Of a DNA stretch of 12,429 bases, positions 1-6,646 are shown in pieces (position 1 is the stretch's first letter; every line of letters starts with the position of its first letter). The notes beneath the pieces were generated by a model. It was not told the origin of the DNA. It was given only the letters and a program-made list of their open reading frames with translations, and did no database searches. Source of the stretch: Clostridiaceae bacterium (GTDB lineage Bacteria; Bacillota_A; Clostridia; Clostridiales; Clostridiaceae); NCBI GenBank assembly GCA_029256485.1, contig JAQSXU010000121.1, positions 1 through 12,429 on the forward strand. The letters run 5' to 3'. The position numbers and the translations under genes are program-made.

Positions 1-1427
1 ATATTATTCTTAATTTTTTGCAAATAAAAAAGGTCTAACTTTTTAGTTAAACCTTGAAAATTATTTTTTAAATCTTCGGGAAATATTCCAATATAATATA
101 TATCATTATTTGATTTATAGAATTTTTCTTTTATTTTTGTTTTTTTAACATATTCTTGAAAAATATGATGATTTTTATTTTCATAATAATATCCATAGTA
201 TTCAATTATTATTGGTTTTTTTAATTGTTGTTTTTTATTTTTATATATAATATTTTCTACAACAAAATCTGGGCAAAACTGTTTATACTCATATTGATCA
301 TTTAATTGGAATACATATTCACCACTATTTTTACATCTACCAATGAATTTAATATATTTAAAAATATCATTTTGAAATTTAATATATTCATAAATATTTT
401 TTTCTTCACAACTATCAAATTCAACACCATCTTTTGATTGTATTATACCAAAATCTTTCTCCACCCATATATGTTTATATTCAGGAAAAGCATTAATTGC
501 CCATTCATAATAGTTTCTAAATTTTTTCTTTGTAATATATTTATTAAATTTTGAATAGTCATCTTGTAAGTATGAGCAATTTAAATATTTAGGGATATCT
601 TCTTTTAAATTTAATATACAATTATTTAGCCTATATAATACTAATTCTTTTAGCATCATATTTATATCATTAATATTTTTAGGCTTATATATATTAAACT
701 CCCATTTAAATAGCATATGATTTTCTTTTATTTTAGGATAAGCCTCTATTAAATAATCATATGAAGAAAGATATATTGTATTTTTATGACTTTTTCCAAT
801 ATTCTCTACCATTTTTCTTATATATTTACTATTTTGATAATATTTTTTTGTCCAAATAAGTAATTGTTTATTATTATTCATATTATCCAAAATACTTTCT
901 TCACATATATTTTCACAATAATTTTTAAATTCATAAATTATATTTTCTTTTTCTAACCAATAATTTAACATTGATTTATTTACTGATTTAATATATTTAT
1001 ATATATTACTATATTTTATAAAATATTTTTTGAATTTCAAATAACTAATGTAACCATTTTTATTTGTTAAGTCCTTCATAGATGGAAAAGATTTTTCTAT
1101 TTCACAAAATTTAATTATTTCATTAATCAAGAGCTTCCCTTCATCATTTAATTCATTGTATTTAGGCTTTATAATATATATAATATTTTCTAAATATCTA
1201 TTGTTATTAATTTTGAATATATCCTTATTAAAGATATATTCAAAAAATTCTTTATATGATTTCTTCAAGGATTGTCTTAACCCATCCAAATTATATTCTT
1301 CTAACAATGTTTTAAATCCATATTTTTTTGCTTCATATATACTATTAATTTTATTATTATTTAATTTGTTTAAAAACCAATTTATAGCTTCTTTTATATT
1401 ATCATTTGTCCAAAAACCATTAGGCAT
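1..1427 (-). CDS. Modular PD-(D/E)XK (Vsr/EDxHD-like) nuclease, probably 5'-truncated, 3' end outside window
   Basis: One minus-strand frame stays open from position 1544 to the left edge, so the C-terminus is not in the window. The C-terminal third has the layout of small Vsr-like or homing-type nucleases: a 'DGVEFDSCEE' stretch, then an Arg-containing segment, then CPDF (codons near 264-275), then IIIEYYG (near 190-210). After these come a Lys-rich 'K..K...Y' helix and 'IGIFPEDL'. The acidic residues of SCEE, PDF and IEYYG are the expected catalytic set. The N-terminal part looks like repeated DNA-binding modules: 'FP.YK...WE' followed by a helix pair occurs near the N-terminus and again about 240 residues later. 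The first in-frame ATG (1427) has no Shine-Dalgarno sequence, and module-like sequence (FPQYKLKRWE) continues upstream of it to a TAG at 1545-1547. I therefore infer that the N-terminus has been lost or the start is non-canonical. The role may be homing or defence; which of the two is unresolved. Confidence 0.6.
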   Translation of the reverse strand, partial: MPNGFWTNDNIKEAINWFLNKLNNNKINSIYEAKKYGFKTLLEEYNLDGLRQSLKKSYKEFFEYIFNKDIFKINNNRYLENIIYIIKPKYNELNDEGKLLINEIIKFCEIEKSFPSMKDLTNKNGYISYLKFKKYFIKYSNIYKYIKSVNKSMLNYWLEKENIIYEFKNYCENICEESILDNMNNNKQLLIWTKKYYQNSKYIRKMVENIGKSHKNTIYLSSYDYLIEAYPKIKENHMLFKWEFNIYKPKNINDINMMLKELVLYRLNNCILNLKEDIPKYLNCSYLQDDYSKFNKYITKKKFRNYYEWAINAFPEYKHIWVEKDFGIIQSKDGVEFDSCEEKNIYEYIKFQNDIFKYIKFIGRCKNSGEYVFQLNDQYEYKQFCPDFVVENIIYKNKKQQLKKPIIIEYYGYYYENKNHHIFQEYVKKTKIKEKFYKSNNDIYYIGIFPEDLKNNFQGLTKKLDLFYLQKIKNN

Positions 1428-1653
1428 AGAGGATTTTTTTAATTCCCATCTTTTTAATTTATATTGTGGAAATGTTGAATTTATTAGAATAAAATTATCG
1501 TTATTTATTAATGTAGCTAATTTATATTTTCTTAAATTTAATATCTAGTCTACACCCACTACGACTCCATAAATAACTAACTTTACACATTGACTACATA
1601 TAATTAACGTATAGGTTAATATCTAATATTTAGATTAATCTTTTACATAACAA

Positions 1654-1685
1654 AAAATCTACTACTTTTAACAATAATAGATTTT
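1654..1685 (-). terminator. Intrinsic terminator downstream of the 143-residue hypothetical gene
   Basis: On the minus strand, AAAATCTATTA pairs with TAGTAGATTTT (11 bp with one G-U pair, 10-nt loop) and is followed by a run of T. It lies about 60 bases after the stop of the gene at 1744-2175. A weaker hairpin (TAGTT/AACTA) sits between the gene and this terminator. Confidence 0.65.
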
Positions 1686-1743
1686 AGTACGTATAATAAG
1701 AAAATTGTATACTAATTTTTTAGTTATGAACTAATAAGTATAG

Positions 1744-2175
1744 TTATAATCTATAGGTGTTTTCAGTGATAAAGTCTTTATAGAGTGAATTGCAAAATGT
1801 CTTAATTGCAGTTTGGTCTGTAGTAAATTTAAAAATCAAACTATGTTCCATAGACTGTCCATATATTGTTCCCGATATTGTTATGTGACCTGTTTTATTC
1901 ATACAAAATTGTATATTAGAACCATAGCAAATATCATTTAGCTCAACTATATTTAATCTAAAGTCATATAAATCTTTTATCTCTTTAACAAAACGAAGAA
2001 AATCTTTTACATTGTATTCAAATTCAGAAATCCCTGTAAAATCTCCTGAAACTACTTTAACATTGAATGTTGTATTGTATGGATTCCCACTATTGAAATC
2101 TACATAAGAAATGCTAATGTCACTAATGACTAGTTGTTCATACGGATTTCCTGTAACAATCGAGTATGATTTCAA
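1744..2175 (-). CDS. Hypothetical protein, tentatively WapI/DUF6228-like immunity fold; TTG start
   Basis: A soluble protein of 143 residues with no signal peptide or membrane segment. The predicted pattern is beta-rich with one central helix: 'DFNSGNPYNTTFNVKVVSG', then a helix around 'DFLRFVKEIKDLYD', then paired strands 'GHITISGTIYG' and 'HSLIFKFTTDQT', and a C-terminal helix 'FCNSLYKDFI'. The sequence 'F.G....' + helix + 'G.I.I.G' + 'F.F..DQT.....F...L' recalls WapI/DUF6228-type immunity-like proteins, but this is recall only and uncertain. The frame can be opened at a GTG (2184), but that codon lies inside the AGAGGTGAT Shine-Dalgarno. TTG at 2173-2175, five bases after AGGTGAT, is the better start. 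The gene stands alone between a divergent promoter region and its own terminator. No toxin gene is adjacent. Confidence 0.7.
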   Translation of the reverse strand: MKSYSIVTGNPYEQLVISDISISYVDFNSGNPYNTTFNVKVVSGDFTGISEFEYNVKDFLRFVKEIKDLYDFRLNIVELNDICYGSNIQFCMNKTGHITISGTIYGQSMEHSLIFKFTTDQTAIKTFCNSLYKDFITENTYRL

Positions 2176-2217
2176 GTTTATCACCTCTCTAAATTTACAT
2201 TGCCTTTAATTCGTGCT

Positions 2218-2255
2218 TTTATACCATTGCGATTAAACATGTGTAAATTATAGCA
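2218..2255 (-). promoter_or_regulatory. Candidate promoters for the 143-residue gene
   Basis: Two overlapping options are visible on the minus strand. One is an extended -10, TGCTATAAT (2247-2255), with a weak -35. The other is TTTACA (2242-2247), an 18-base spacer, and TATAAA (2218-2223). Both fire left towards the TTG start at 2175. I cannot tell from sequence alone which is used. Confidence 0.35.
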
Positions 2256-2360
2256 TATTATATCTTTTAAAGCTTTTAAGTTTATCAGTTGTCATTCATA
2301 TTTTCTACATATTTCTAACAAAACATTCATAATATCATTCCACAAATTGTTTAATTAGTG

Positions 2361-2397
2361 TATAATATTACATTATACTGTTATTTTACAAAGGAGT
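2361..2397 (+). promoter_or_regulatory. -10 box and ribosome binding site of the lipoprotein gene
   Basis: TATAAT at 2361-2366 is preceded by only a weak -35 (TCCACA, 18-base spacer). AAAGGAG at about 2390-2396 lies seven bases before the ATG at 2404. This is a normal strong Firmicute ribosome binding site, so the downstream lipoprotein gene was once properly expressed. Confidence 0.45.
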
Positions 2398-2403
2398 GTT
2401 AAA

Positions 2404-2897
2404 ATGAAAAACTCAACAAATATCCATAAGAAAAAAGGGTTATCTAAAATTATTATTGGATTCATGATTATTATAGGAATTGGAGGATTATTTAGTGGTT
2501 GTAGTGATTCTACAGCTCAAACTAATAGTACAAATAATTCAAACAATGCAGTTACGACAACTAATACTAAACCATCTACATCTAATGAAGCTTCAAATAA
2601 TACTATTAATTCTACTAACGATAATAAACCAAGTGATAGTGGACAATCTACTTCAACCACTAGTAAAGATTCAAATACTAATAATCAACAATCTCAATCA
2701 CAAGTACAGTCAACACCTGCTCCTGAACAGTATCAAGCGAAGATAGCACAATTGTATATTATGTATCAGGGAGTAAAGTATATCATTTGAGTAAATCAGA
2801 TGGAACTTTAAGTAGAAGTAAAAATATACAAAGTATGACTTTAAAAGAAGCTCAAGCTCAAGGTATGCATCAGTCAAAATCAAAAGCTGACCAATAA
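2404..2897 (+). pseudogene. Lipoprotein with Ser/Thr/Asn linker and C-terminal VYxV..YHLS module, broken by a -1 frameshift
   Basis: The protein starts with a Lys-rich segment, a hydrophobic helix and a lipobox ending at Cys33 (LFSGC). A linker of about 75 residues follows, made almost only of S, T, N and Q, as in surface-tethered lipoproteins. In the starting frame translation ends at 2790 with nonsense residues. From about 2727 the adjacent frame reads TVSSEDSTIVYYVSGSKVYHLS, then SRSKNIQSMTLKEAQAQG, ending at TAA 2895-2897. Restoring one A in 'CCTGAACAG' (2722-2730) joins the two frames smoothly. The tail module resembles the 'VYvt..GkkYHrs.C..L.....i.l.eA...Gy.pC..C' domain found at the end of many Firmicute secreted proteins. 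Here the usual metal-ligand Cys positions are replaced (SDGT, HQSKS). A sequencing error is the main alternative to a true mutation. Confidence 0.75.
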
Positions 2898-2905
2898 TAT
2901 TAAAA

Positions 2906-2937
2906 AGTGAGTCAACGTTTGATTTTGTTGACTCACT
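2906..2937 (-). terminator. Terminator between the convergent lipoprotein and zinc-finger genes
   Basis: A perfect 11-bp stem (AGTGAGTCAAC / GTTGACTCACT) with a 10-base loop. Read leftwards it is followed by TTTTTA, the classical intrinsic form, so it mainly ends the zinc-finger gene transcript (stop at 2950). Read rightwards it starts nine bases after the lipoprotein stop but lacks a good U-tract. It may still act in both directions. Confidence 0.8.
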
Positions 2938-2949
2938 CATATATTGATA

Positions 2950-3447
2950 TTATTTATTTCTTTTATTTCTTAACTCTTTTTTCTTTTTATCATAACACAC
3001 ACGGCAAATTGGCTTTAATAAATCCGAACATGTTACTGTAACGTAAAAATATTCAGTAGATGCTGGCATAATTTTATTACAAGAAGTACATTGTTTTTTT
3101 AATCCTGCTGCTGCTTTTTCATTTATCATTTTTTTTGTACACTCAATACAATACTTATAATATCCTTGTCTCCTGATTTTATAAAAATTATTATAACTTT
3201 TATATTCTCCACATTTTTTGCACTTATTTTGTGTATGTGGATATTCTATTGTATCACTACATACTTTACATATATTTGAAAATCCTAAATATCCATTCTT
3301 ATCTTCTGCAAATTCACTAAGAGGTTTATTTTCTTTACATATAATACATTGCGTCATTTCTAATAACTTATTTAATCTCTTCCTTGCTTCTATTATATTT
3401 GTTCTACCTTCTTTAGGAATAATGCTAATAATTTTACTACGCTTCAT
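2950..3447 (-). CDS. Protein with three tandem CxxC...CxxC zinc-finger modules
   Basis: A protein of 165 residues. After a basic N-terminal helix (residues 1-32) come three zinc-ribbon-like units: C34/C37 with C60/C63, C76/C79 with C100/C103, and C120/C123 with C148/C151. Unit 1 has the 'CxxCxxxKPLSEFxxDKNGxxGxxxxCxxC' form often seen in phage-borne zinc-finger and HNH/endonuclease VII-type proteins. No HNH or other catalytic domain follows. The tail (KKKKELRNKRNK) is basic, fitting nucleic-acid binding. The start codon lies four bases after the stop of the ParB-like gene, and its ribosome binding site (GAAGGTG) is inside that gene's last codons, so the two are translationally coupled. The function is unknown. 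I infer a DNA- or RNA-binding partner of the ParB-fold protein. Confidence 0.8.
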   Translation of the reverse strand: MKRSKIISIIPKEGRTNIIEARKRLNKLLEMTQCIICKENKPLSEFAEDKNGYLGFSNICKVCSDTIEYPHTQNKCKKCGEYKSYNNFYKIRRQGYYKYCIECTKKMINEKAAAGLKKQCTSCNKIMPASTEYFYVTVTCSDLLKPICRVCYDKKKKELRNKRNK

Positions 3448-3451
3448 ACAA

Positions 3452-4216
3452 TTACACCTTCAGTTTTATTGGAATGTAGTCAAGTCTTTTATGTTTAGGT
3501 AGACCATTATTATACATATAATAAAGCAAACTTTCAAAACCTTTTACAGCACTTGTTACTGTTTTAGCAAGCAACATCTGATTGATACTTTCATCTACTT
3601 CTAAAAATTTATATTTTTTCATACTATTAGATAATATTGATATGTCTATTTGTTCTTCATTGATTTTAATAAACTTTGCTAGTACTTTTAAGTATTTGCC
3701 AATTAGAGTCTTCTTTCCCCAAGCATCTGCATATAACTTTATACATTTTTTAGTTATATCTATGCCATAGTTTTTGTATATATCTAATGCTGTCTTTGGA
3801 CTACGAAATCCACTTTCAGATACTTCTATTTCTAATTCTCTTAATATATTTTCCACAGCTATAACTTCTGGTACCTTTGCTGTGATACTTACTTTATAAT
3901 CATCTACAGCTCTTGGGTTTTTTCTGTGCTTATTATGAGCTAGATAATAATTAGCTTCATCTTCCAATGTAATCCCTTCATGTATCTCACAAAATACTTC
4001 TTCTATATTTAACTTCTTTAATGCAGTACTCCTATGAAACCCATCCATAACAAAATATTCACCATTTGCTCTTTTACTCACTATAATAATACCTACAAAT
4101 TTTGAATCAAAATTTTCAACGATATTATTTACTCTTTTAATTTGAAGAGATCCTTGAACTAGTGGATCAATTTTTAAGCACCTTACTTTTAAATTTTCAT
4201 AATACTTTTTATTCAT
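3452..4216 (-). CDS. ParB/Srx-fold (ParB N-terminal domain-like) protein
   Basis: A protein of 254 residues. Residues about 12-80 form a ParB/Srx domain: 'IDPLVQG' followed by 'GIIIVSKRANGEYFVMDGFHRSTALKKL' and 'VFCEIHEG'. The key box is DGFHR (58-62), a variant of the DGxHR/GERR signature. In this fold it binds nucleotide or contributes to a nuclease or NTPase site. The remaining 170 residues are mostly helical and unassigned, and there is no clear ParB-type HTH or dimer domain. No ParA gene is nearby, so plasmid partition is unlikely. It is closer in layout to stand-alone phage or element ParB-like proteins (DUF6551-type). AAGGAG lies ten bases before the ATG. It is the first gene of a two-gene operon with the zinc-finger protein. 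Confidence 0.8.
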   Translation of the reverse strand: MNKKYYENLKVRCLKIDPLVQGSLQIKRVNNIVENFDSKFVGIIIVSKRANGEYFVMDGFHRSTALKKLNIEEVFCEIHEGITLEDEANYYLAHNKHRKNPRAVDDYKVSITAKVPEVIAVENILRELEIEVSESGFRSPKTALDIYKNYGIDITKKCIKLYADAWGKKTLIGKYLKVLAKFIKINEEQIDISILSNSMKKYKFLEVDESINQMLLAKTVTSAVKGFESLLYYMYNNGLPKHKRLDYIPIKLKV

Positions 4217-4278
4217 TATCCTTACTCCTTATAATTTTAATAATCTTTACGAAGAAAGCGGGAGTTTCATACGAAAGA

Positions 4279-4307
4279 TTGATTTGTATATAAGCAAGTG
4301 GTATAAT
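4279..4307 (+). promoter_or_regulatory. Strong rightward promoter without an obvious protein gene
   Basis: TTGATT (4279-4284), a 17-base spacer and TATAAT (4302-4307), with an extended -10 TGG directly before it. This is one of the best consensus promoters in the window. Start of transcription would be near 4314. It points away from the ParB-like gene into a 380-base stretch with no convincing gene. Confidence 0.55.
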
Positions 4308-4347
4308 ACAATTGAAGATATTGGTATTTCGTATTTGCATTATACCA
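4299..4347. repeat. Inverted repeat holding two face-to-face -10 elements
   Basis: TGGTATAATACAA (4299-4311) recurs on the opposite strand as TGGTATAATGCAA (4335-4347), 12 of 13 bases identical. Each arm is an extended -10 box. The right arm fires leftwards to the ParB-like gene, the left arm rightwards. The two transcripts would overlap by about 20 bases at their 5' ends, so the promoters should interfere with each other. Confidence 0.6.
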
Positions 4348-4628
4348 TACAAGAAAAGCTAATCTTGGCAGAGACTAGCTTTTCTATTTACTTATCTATC
4401 ATTATTACATATAAATTTATATTTTTCAATATAAAATGTCGAAATATACATATAGTTTTAATTACGTTTTTTATATTTCTTGATATTATTTTATAAAAAT
4501 TTGCTTTAGTTTGTCATAAATATTATTTCCCTTTATATTTATATCTTGATTAATATGTTAATATAAATTTGTTAGAATTTTTTTATACCTTCTTTAAATC
4601 AATAATAACCCATTATTGATTTTTGCTA
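4314..4628 (+). ncRNA. Candidate rightward transcript between 4314 and 4628 (small RNA or unrecognised leader)
   Basis: This is an inference from a good promoter at 4279-4307 and an intrinsic terminator at 4596-4628 on the same strand. The span contains a 10-bp hairpin (AGAAAAGCTA/TAGCTTTTCT, 4352-4385, 14-base loop). No reading frame inside has a ribosome binding site. A 70-codon frame (4284-4496) starts upstream of the predicted transcription start and is hydrophobic by AT bias only. No known riboswitch is recognised. Confidence 0.25.
4596..4628 (+). terminator. Rightward intrinsic terminator
   Basis: Stem AAATCAATAAT (4596-4606) / ATTATTGATTT (4612-4622), loop AACCC, followed by TTTTGC on the plus strand. 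Read leftwards it is followed by AAAG rather than U, so it belongs to rightward transcription, although both flanking genes are on the minus strand. Confidence 0.6.
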
Positions 4629-4698
4629 ATTTTTATTTATACATATAACAAATCGACCTCTTATCATCATCAAATACTAGGTTGTAATTTCTTTAAAA

Positions 4699-5811
4699 TT
4701 ATTCCTGATTATTTTCAAGAAATACTTTAACTAATATATTATTTATATCATCCTTAATTAATGATTCAATCTGTCTATAATTTAAAAATCGTTGTACTGA
4801 AGTATTATACTTGTTTATTAATTCTTCAAGATTAATTATTTTCTTCTCATTTTTTTCTAATTTCATATATTCATTATTTATCACTCGTGATATTATCTCT
4901 TTTTTATCTTCTACGCCCAAATCATCAAATTTAATTAATTTGTCAAATCTAAAGAAAATTGGATCACCTAATGCTTTTCTTATGTCATTTGGAGTCTGAT
5001 AATTTGAAGTACAAATTATTATCGCATTTTTTAAATTTACTTTATAATTTTTATCTTCAAATATTCCTTCATCAAATAATTGATAAAATGCACTAAAAAA
5101 CAATGGATTAACTACACCAAATTCATCTAACAATATTACATTTGATTCTCTTTCCAATAAATCTTTTGCAAAACTAGATTCATTATGTTTTGATCCAAAT
5201 AAATAATTTCCAAATTCATTATTTTGAAACATAGAAAATTGTTTTCTAAATAATTTTCCATCCCTATTTAATATTTTGGATAAGAATTTAACTGTTTCAG
5301 TTTTCCCAACACCAGAGCTACCATAAAACATTATTACAATTGGCTTATCTTCATTCTTTTTTCTATAAATATTATAAAAAATTGAAAGTAGCTTTTTTTT
5401 TACATGCTTTTGACCAATAATTTCATTATCAAAATTGTTATTTAATGTAAAAATATTATCTTTATTTATGATAGGATAATCATAATATTTTATTTCAATT
5501 TCTTCTTTGTCAAAACTTCTCTCAATTTCTTTTTTTATATTTTCAGTTGGATTTTGTAAATAAATATACTCAAAATAATCTATAAATACACGTAATATTG
5601 ACGCAAAATTTTGTTCAGCACTTTCTGTGATTCCTGAGTATGACATAGAGAAAGCAACCAAATTACTATTTTTTCTTATATAATCGCTATAATCAATATC
5701 TTTTTTTTCAGATAATCGAATAAGAGAATCAAATGTACAACATTCATGTTCATTTGATATACATTTTTCAAATCCTACACGTGGCCCATAATAAATAATT
5801 ATCTTTTCCAT
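4699..5811 (-). CDS. ClpB-D2-like AAA+ ATPase with a unique N-terminal domain
   Basis: A protein of 370 residues. Residues 1-120 are an unrecognised domain. From 130 comes a Clp/HSP100-type AAA+ module: IIGQ (131-134), Walker A GSSGVGKT (164-171), Walker B VILLDEFG (225-232), sensor 1 TSN (268-270), an FRFDKL segment with the likely arginine finger at R288, and a C-terminal small domain with an NYRQIESLI sensor-2 stretch (R346). Only one AAA+ domain is present and no ClpP-binding or zinc domain is seen, so it is not a housekeeping ClpB or ClpX. It should form an ATP-driven ring. The ATG follows the stop of the DUF6414-like gene with no gap (TAAATG), with the ribosome binding site inside that gene, so the products are made together. 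I infer a two-component defence or stress complex; the family name of the system is unknown to me. Confidence 0.88.
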   Translation of the reverse strand: MEKIIIYYGPRVGFEKCISNEHECCTFDSLIRLSEKKDIDYSDYIRKNSNLVAFSMSYSGITESAEQNFASILRVFIDYFEYIYLQNPTENIKKEIERSFDKEEIEIKYYDYPIINKDNIFTLNNNFDNEIIGQKHVKKKLLSIFYNIYRKKNEDKPIVIMFYGSSGVGKTETVKFLSKILNRDGKLFRKQFSMFQNNEFGNYLFGSKHNESSFAKDLLERESNVILLDEFGVVNPLFFSAFYQLFDEGIFEDKNYKVNLKNAIIICTSNYQTPNDIRKALGDPIFFRFDKLIKFDDLGVEDKKEIISRVINNEYMKLEKNEKKIINLEELINKYNTSVQRFLNYRQIESLIKDDINNILVKVFLENNQE

Positions 5812-6558
5812 TTACTCAACTCCAGCTAATATAATATCAAAGACAGGTAATTCTGTATCTTCTTTAATAACCCCAATATCATTAATATCTACAATAATTT
5901 CATCATCATCTTTCTGATCAAATGCTTTAGTAAAATCTAAATTTGATTCATATAAATTTCCAACTTTAATGCCATGAAAAACAAGGTTCATTTGTGTTAA
6001 ATCAACTATTCCATAATTATTTTTAAATGCCTCATTATTAAATCTAAAAATTTTCTTATCATCTTTTTTTTTATTGTTTATTGCTAATAGTTCGTAATAA
6101 CCCTTGCTAGATTTCAATGTTTCATGCATTTTACTCATTTGTAATGCAAAATCTTCTGATACTTGTACATTACCATCAGTCATTGAAAGATAAGGAGTTA
6201 TAGTTTGAAAATATGCAATTGAATTTTCAACTGCAATAACAGAATAATATTCCAATTTTTCTATTTTGTCATTATCTTTAGCATTAAGCATATCAAAAAA
6301 ATCTGACAAGATACTATTTGAAATAGATGTTTTTATTAACGATTCTCCTGCATGGCTCGCACCGATATTACTTTTAATTGACGCATCACCTTTTAAAAAT
6401 AATACATTAAATAATGATTGTAACTTGCCACCAATTTCCATCTCTTCTTTATGTTTATTTTCTTTTACTTTATCATTTTTAATTATTAATGTTCCACCAT
6501 TTTTTATTGTCAGGTAATCTGTAGCTGATCCTTCGTCAAAATAAACAACTTTAATCAT
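5812..6558 (-). CDS. DUF6414-like protein, partner of the AAA+ ATPase
   Basis: A soluble protein of 248 residues. The start 'MIKVVYFDEGSATDYLTIKNGG' and the later 'SLIKTSISNSILSDFFDML' match the pattern I recall for DUF6414-type proteins (YFDE..S..D.....GG, then S.SN..L.DF). Family assignment is therefore moderate. Residues 25-75 are Lys/Glu/Gly-rich and probably flexible. The middle (YYSVIAVENSIAYFQTITPYL) is a mixed alpha/beta core, and the C-terminal 40 residues are very acidic (DQKDDDEIIVDINDIG). No catalytic motif is evident. AAAGGAGG lies six bases before the ATG, the strongest ribosome binding site here. The 88-base gap to the P63C gene has no clear terminator, so all three genes may be cotranscribed. 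It may act as sensor, adaptor or effector of the ATPase. Confidence 0.8.
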   Translation of the reverse strand: MIKVVYFDEGSATDYLTIKNGGTLIIKNDKVKENKHKEEMEIGGKLQSLFNVLFLKGDASIKSNIGASHAGESLIKTSISNSILSDFFDMLNAKDNDKIEKLEYYSVIAVENSIAYFQTITPYLSMTDGNVQVSEDFALQMSKMHETLKSSKGYYELLAINNKKKDDKKIFRFNNEAFKNNYGIVDLTQMNLVFHGIKVGNLYESNLDFTKAFDQKDDDEIIVDINDIGVIKEDTELPVFDIILAGVE

Positions 6559-6646
6559 ATGTCCTCCTTTGTATTTAATTTTTCCTATGTATTATTATCC
6601 ATAATCTTATCTTTTTAAATATTTTTATTTTTTATAAATTCTTAAA

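Noticed and set aside
1156..1548. Plus-strand 130-codon reading frame
   Set aside because: It lies antisense to the nuclease-like frame, which shows recognisable motifs, and is composed of I/L/F/Y/N residues as expected of a shadow frame.
3452..4216. Plasmid or chromosome partition ParB
   Set aside because: No ParA neighbour, no parS-like repeats, no ParB HTH signature, and the DGFHR box fits stand-alone ParB/Srx-like proteins better.
4284..4496. Plus-strand 70-codon hydrophobic reading frame
   Set aside because: It starts inside the promoter spacer upstream of the predicted transcription start, has no ribosome binding site, and its hydrophobic character follows from AT-rich DNA.
4699..5811. 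Housekeeping ClpB/ClpX chaperone
   Set aside because: Only one AAA+ domain, an unrelated N-terminus, no ClpP-interaction loop or zinc domain, and coupling to a DUF6414-like gene.
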